From: Pigoraptor chileana
Taxonomy: Eukaryota > Opisthokonta > Filasterea
DNA length: 21,751 nt
Direction of reading: 5' to 3'
NCBI GenBank assembly: GCA_943704495.1
Contig: CALSCR010003344.1
Coordinates: 1-21,751, forward strand
The translations under genes were made by a program, and so were the position numbers. The stretch's first letter is position 1, and every line of letters begins with the position of its first letter. Positions 20,701-21,751 of this stretch are shown one piece after another. The notes under the pieces were generated by a model that saw only the letters and a list, made by a program, of their open reading frames with translations, was not told the origin of the DNA and did no database searches.

Positions 20701-21621
20701 GCGGAGTCCCGGAAGCAAATCCAAACGCCACGTGATTGTCGCAGCCGGCCTGCTCCCCAGAGGACACGGGCACGCGCACGTGATTGCCCACCCTGACTGT
20801 TGGTCTGGCAGTCCTGGGGAATTCGTGCAGCGCGTCTGATCTTATTCCCCACGCACGTACGGCGCCATCTTCACTGAGAGCGACGGTTGCAAGGTCGGAG
20901 GCTGAAAGAGAGACGGGCTTGTGCGGACACGGCTCGTTCGTGCACTCTAGCAGTTCAGCGACGACACCCATCATTCCGAGATCTCGTAGGCATTCGTGAA
21001 AACATCGTCCATCCAGCTGTGAATTGCATATGTGGAATGGACGGCGTGACCAGAAACAGCATCTCCAGCGCTCTGAGGAAAGGTTGTCGCATCCACGCGT
21101 GTAACGATCGACGTGCGCAAAGGCGATGTTGCCAGTAACAGAGCCCTGATGGTGCCGTATTTGTGCGCACGTGCGCAAATGGCGTGCCACTTTGGATGCA
21201 CTTGCGGCGCATCGTCCTCCCACCGCCAAAGAAGCAGAGTGCCGTCTGTGGTAATAAGAACAGCGCCACACACAGTCACTGACACATTCGTGATCGGCCC
21301 GTATCCAGAAACGTCCGTTATCGATCCTTGTCCAGACGGCTCTTTGGCATCGTATTCATCTTGTCCAGGTACAACGTGAATTGCGCGGGAGCTCCATTTT
21401 TTGAATGAATCAAATGAGCTTCCGTCAGCACTTGCCTTTGCGAGGAAAGCGTCGCCAGCGCACGTGACGATCGCAACATTGCCGTTGGGCCCCCGCGCAC
21501 ATTGCGTGATCTCGTTTTGAGATGCAAATGGAAGTGTGTCTGGAAAACGCCGGTGAGTAAGAGCTTCGATTGTGCCGACACCAGACACGAATATATTGCG
21601 CTGTCCTAAGTGAGGCACCTG
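12666..21621 (-). CDS. UBR5: UBR5-like HECT-type E3 ubiquitin ligase, 5' incomplete
   Basis: Visible exons are complement(12666..17767, 18112..~18612 or 18502, ~18847 or 18881..21621), giving about 2745-2793 codons, close to animal UBR5. The 344-nt intron at 17768-18111 is certain (donor G|GTATGC, acceptor TTGCAG|GC, phases match). The second intron has two phase-consistent solutions. The first exon here starts at a TTTAGCAG acceptor, so the start codon lies beyond the right edge. Near the N-terminus, ITQCARGPNGNVAIV resembles the start of animal UBR5 (IKQCVVGPN). RCC1-like strands, ankyrin-like segments, a lectin-like domain, a Cys cluster, a UBR box and a C-terminal HECT domain follow. The family transfers ubiquitin from E2 through a HECT cysteine, and UBR boxes typically read N-degrons. 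Differences from UBR5 are the inserted lectin-like domain, no visible UBA or MLLE, and a frame conflict near 20971-21003. Confidence 0.93.
12669..13915 (-). other. HECT catalytic domain
   Basis: The N-lobe has RVVATFDGERGHGTGPTREW, the counterpart of the UBR5 segment with DEPGEGSGVARSF, then YRSAGKFLAIALVNN (UBR5 NIGRILGLCLLQN) and VHEYVRMHAQ (UBR5 VYEYVRKYAE). The C-lobe ends FPVAGVCGTSLRVPVYAS; the catalytic Cys codon is 12762-12764. Phe stands four residues from the C-terminus (TFEMA), as in many active HECT ligases. The N-lobe is continuous: the MLLE domain that interrupts animal UBR5 here is absent. Confidence 0.95.
12828..12899 (-). other. Possible 72-nt in-frame intron in the HECT C-lobe
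   Basis: On the minus strand TGCTCG|GTGAGC (donor at 12899) and CAACACACAG|CCG (acceptor end 12828) enclose exactly 72 nt in phase 0. Read through, it encodes a Cys/Arg/Ser-rich insert (VSHESWCESAVREE and on) absent from other HECT domains. If spliced, the catalytic loop moves closer to the family's normal spacing. It is short for this window's introns, so it may simply be an insertion. Confidence 0.35.
14727..14769 (-). repeat. (AAC)n tract coding for about 14 Asn
   Basis: An uninterrupted AAC run on the coding strand gives poly-Asn after LCPILPS and before SASGALSS. It lies in a linker between helical segments related to the UBR5 middle region, so it is probably tolerated as a flexible loop. 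Length polymorphism is expected. Confidence 0.95.
15725..15930 (-). other. UBR-box zinc finger
   Basis: The sequence GECSVGC is followed about 27 residues later by YQCSTCDITICNSC, then TLQCHEGH, then TACACP. This is the UBR-box Cys/His order, and it aligns with UBR5 FECRTCGLLESLCCC...CHKGHDC...YCDC. The fold binds three zinc ions and in relatives recognises N-terminal degrons. An ankyrin-like DDRGQTPVIAALSRG segment follows it. Confidence 0.9.
17613..17681 (-). other. Compact Cys cluster after the lectin-like domain
   Basis: The segment ICAACQRTCNCGVEYCKCNC followed by CH has eight Cys and one His in about 22 residues (C-x2-C-x3-C-x-C-x4-C-x-C-x-CCH). It is probably metal-binding or disulfide-rich. 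It fits no named finger I recognise and is separate from the UBR box about 580 residues downstream. Confidence 0.6.
17955..18085. repeat. Intronic minisatellite, ~46-nt unit, about 2.7 copies
   Basis: The unit contains CATCACACAACACCCATTGA and then AGGCGGGGAGAGGATG; the copies end with GATG at about 17996, with GATG at 18042, and in a truncated third at about 18080. It fills much of the intron at 17768-18111 and does not reach the splice sites. Confidence 0.85.
18750..18880 (-). repeat. ~34-nt tandem repeat carrying repeated splice-donor-like motifs
   Basis: Read on the minus strand, four imperfect units run downstream from the exon end at 18881, each with a donor-like motif (GTGAGG, GTGTAAGTG, GTGTGAGTT, GTGAAGTGAGT) followed by a (C/T)TGCATGT core. 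The first unit is the likely original 5' splice site and the others look like copies of the intron's start. Confidence 0.7.
20562..20690 (-). repeat. Imperfect AAC/ACC/AAT tract coding for an Asn/Thr/Ser/Asp stretch
   Basis: The coding strand gives DDSNNTNTNTNTNNSDNTKT and flanking Asn-rich sequence. It interrupts the RCC1-like region and is probably a surface loop. The motif is related to the pure (AAC)n tract at 14727-14769. Confidence 0.9.
20971..21003 (-). other. Frame conflict inside the ligase coding region
   Basis: Coding upstream (ending HSWMDDVFTNAYE, then TGA at 20973-20971) and downstream (GMMGVVAELLEC and on) lie in different frames, though both resemble the UBR5 N-terminal region and run directly together. 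The total exon length becomes a multiple of three only if one nucleotide is added or two removed. The only phase-compatible intron would use a poor GTCACG donor and would delete the conserved-looking WMDD segment. A one-base assembly error is the simplest reading; a real mutation is possible. Confidence 0.7.
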
Positions 21622-21675
21622 CTAAAGGAACAAACAACAGTGGAAGTGGGAGCCGAGTTAATCAGCCGTTGGTAG

Positions 21676-21677
<2 letters not shown>

Positions 21678-21751
<74 letters not shown>
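21678..21751. repeat. (AC)37 microsatellite at the window end
   Basis: A pure AC run continues to the last base. It lies in the intron upstream of the first visible ligase exon. Ending exactly in a long simple repeat suggests a contig or scaffold break rather than a biological boundary. Confidence 0.97.

Larger units (their letters stand above)
19300..21618 (-). other. N-terminal RCC1-like and ankyrin-like region of the ligase
   Basis: Propeller-like strands include CGAVLITTDGTLLLWRWEDD (UBR5 SELLAVSSKGELYQWKW), TSIVTRVDATTF and ATVALSEDGAVRAWG (UBR5 NSLYWWG). Later, VRNALASLD, GNLLHSLVDA and DAGLLPIDTALRRGGDLA resemble the UBR5 segments NRNILHACV and ARGMTPFMSAVSG. The UBA domain present in animal UBR5 between the first two blocks was not seen; the blocks are almost adjacent here. 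Confidence 0.75.

Noticed and set aside
20902-21048. A conventional intron to resolve the ligase frame conflict, using the TCTTTCAG acceptor at 20902
   Set aside because: The acceptor is good, but the only phase-compatible donor is a weak GTCACG, and splicing would remove the conserved-looking HSWMDD segment.

Overview
The window is nuclear DNA of a eukaryote. Genes are broken by many 100-380 nt GT-AG introns, the proteins are large and rich in low-complexity sequence, and CA/TG and TTG microsatellites are common. One small gene looks like EFCAB10, a protein of flagellated eukaryotes, and one large gene resembles animal UBR5. This suggests a flagellate protist, possibly related to animals (a choanoflagellate-like organism would fit), but the species cannot be named from the sequence.

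Layout, left to right. Positions 1-760 hold no recognisable gene; 7-507 carries about four diverged copies of one repeat. Positions 761-1735 on the minus strand hold a five-exon gene for a 137-residue RIIa/Dpy-30-like plus EF-hand protein matching EFCAB10; every exon is too short to stand out as an open frame. Positions 1736-2387 form a shared head-to-head upstream region that contains a tRNA-like sequence. Positions 2388-11991 on the plus strand hold a 16-exon gene of 2058 codons: about ten ankyrin repeats, a Pro/Gln/Ser linker, about a dozen IQ motifs, in-frame minisatellites, a long Asp/Glu/Ser/Gly region, one more IQ motif and a charged helical tail. Positions 11992-12665 are the short spacer between convergent genes. 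Positions 12666-21621 on the minus strand hold a UBR5-like HECT ubiquitin ligase of about 2750 residues, whose first exon(s) lie past the right edge. The window ends inside a (CA)n tract, probably a contig end.

How the parts relate. The EFCAB10-like gene and the ankyrin/IQ gene share a 652-nt upstream region and could be co-expressed; a ciliary role for both is an inference, firmer for EFCAB10. The ligase has UBR5 landmarks (RCC1-like N-terminus, ankyrin-like segments, UBR box, C-terminal HECT with catalytic Cys and a Phe at -4). It differs from animal UBR5 by an inserted lectin-like domain, by no visible UBA or MLLE domain, and by an insertion just before the catalytic loop.

The most unusual points are the lectin-like domain fused into a UBR-HECT ligase, the ankyrin plus IQ-array giant protein, and two separate genes in which a 5' splice site lies inside a short tandem duplication. 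One frame conflict near 20971-21003 interrupts the ligase and may be an assembly error.
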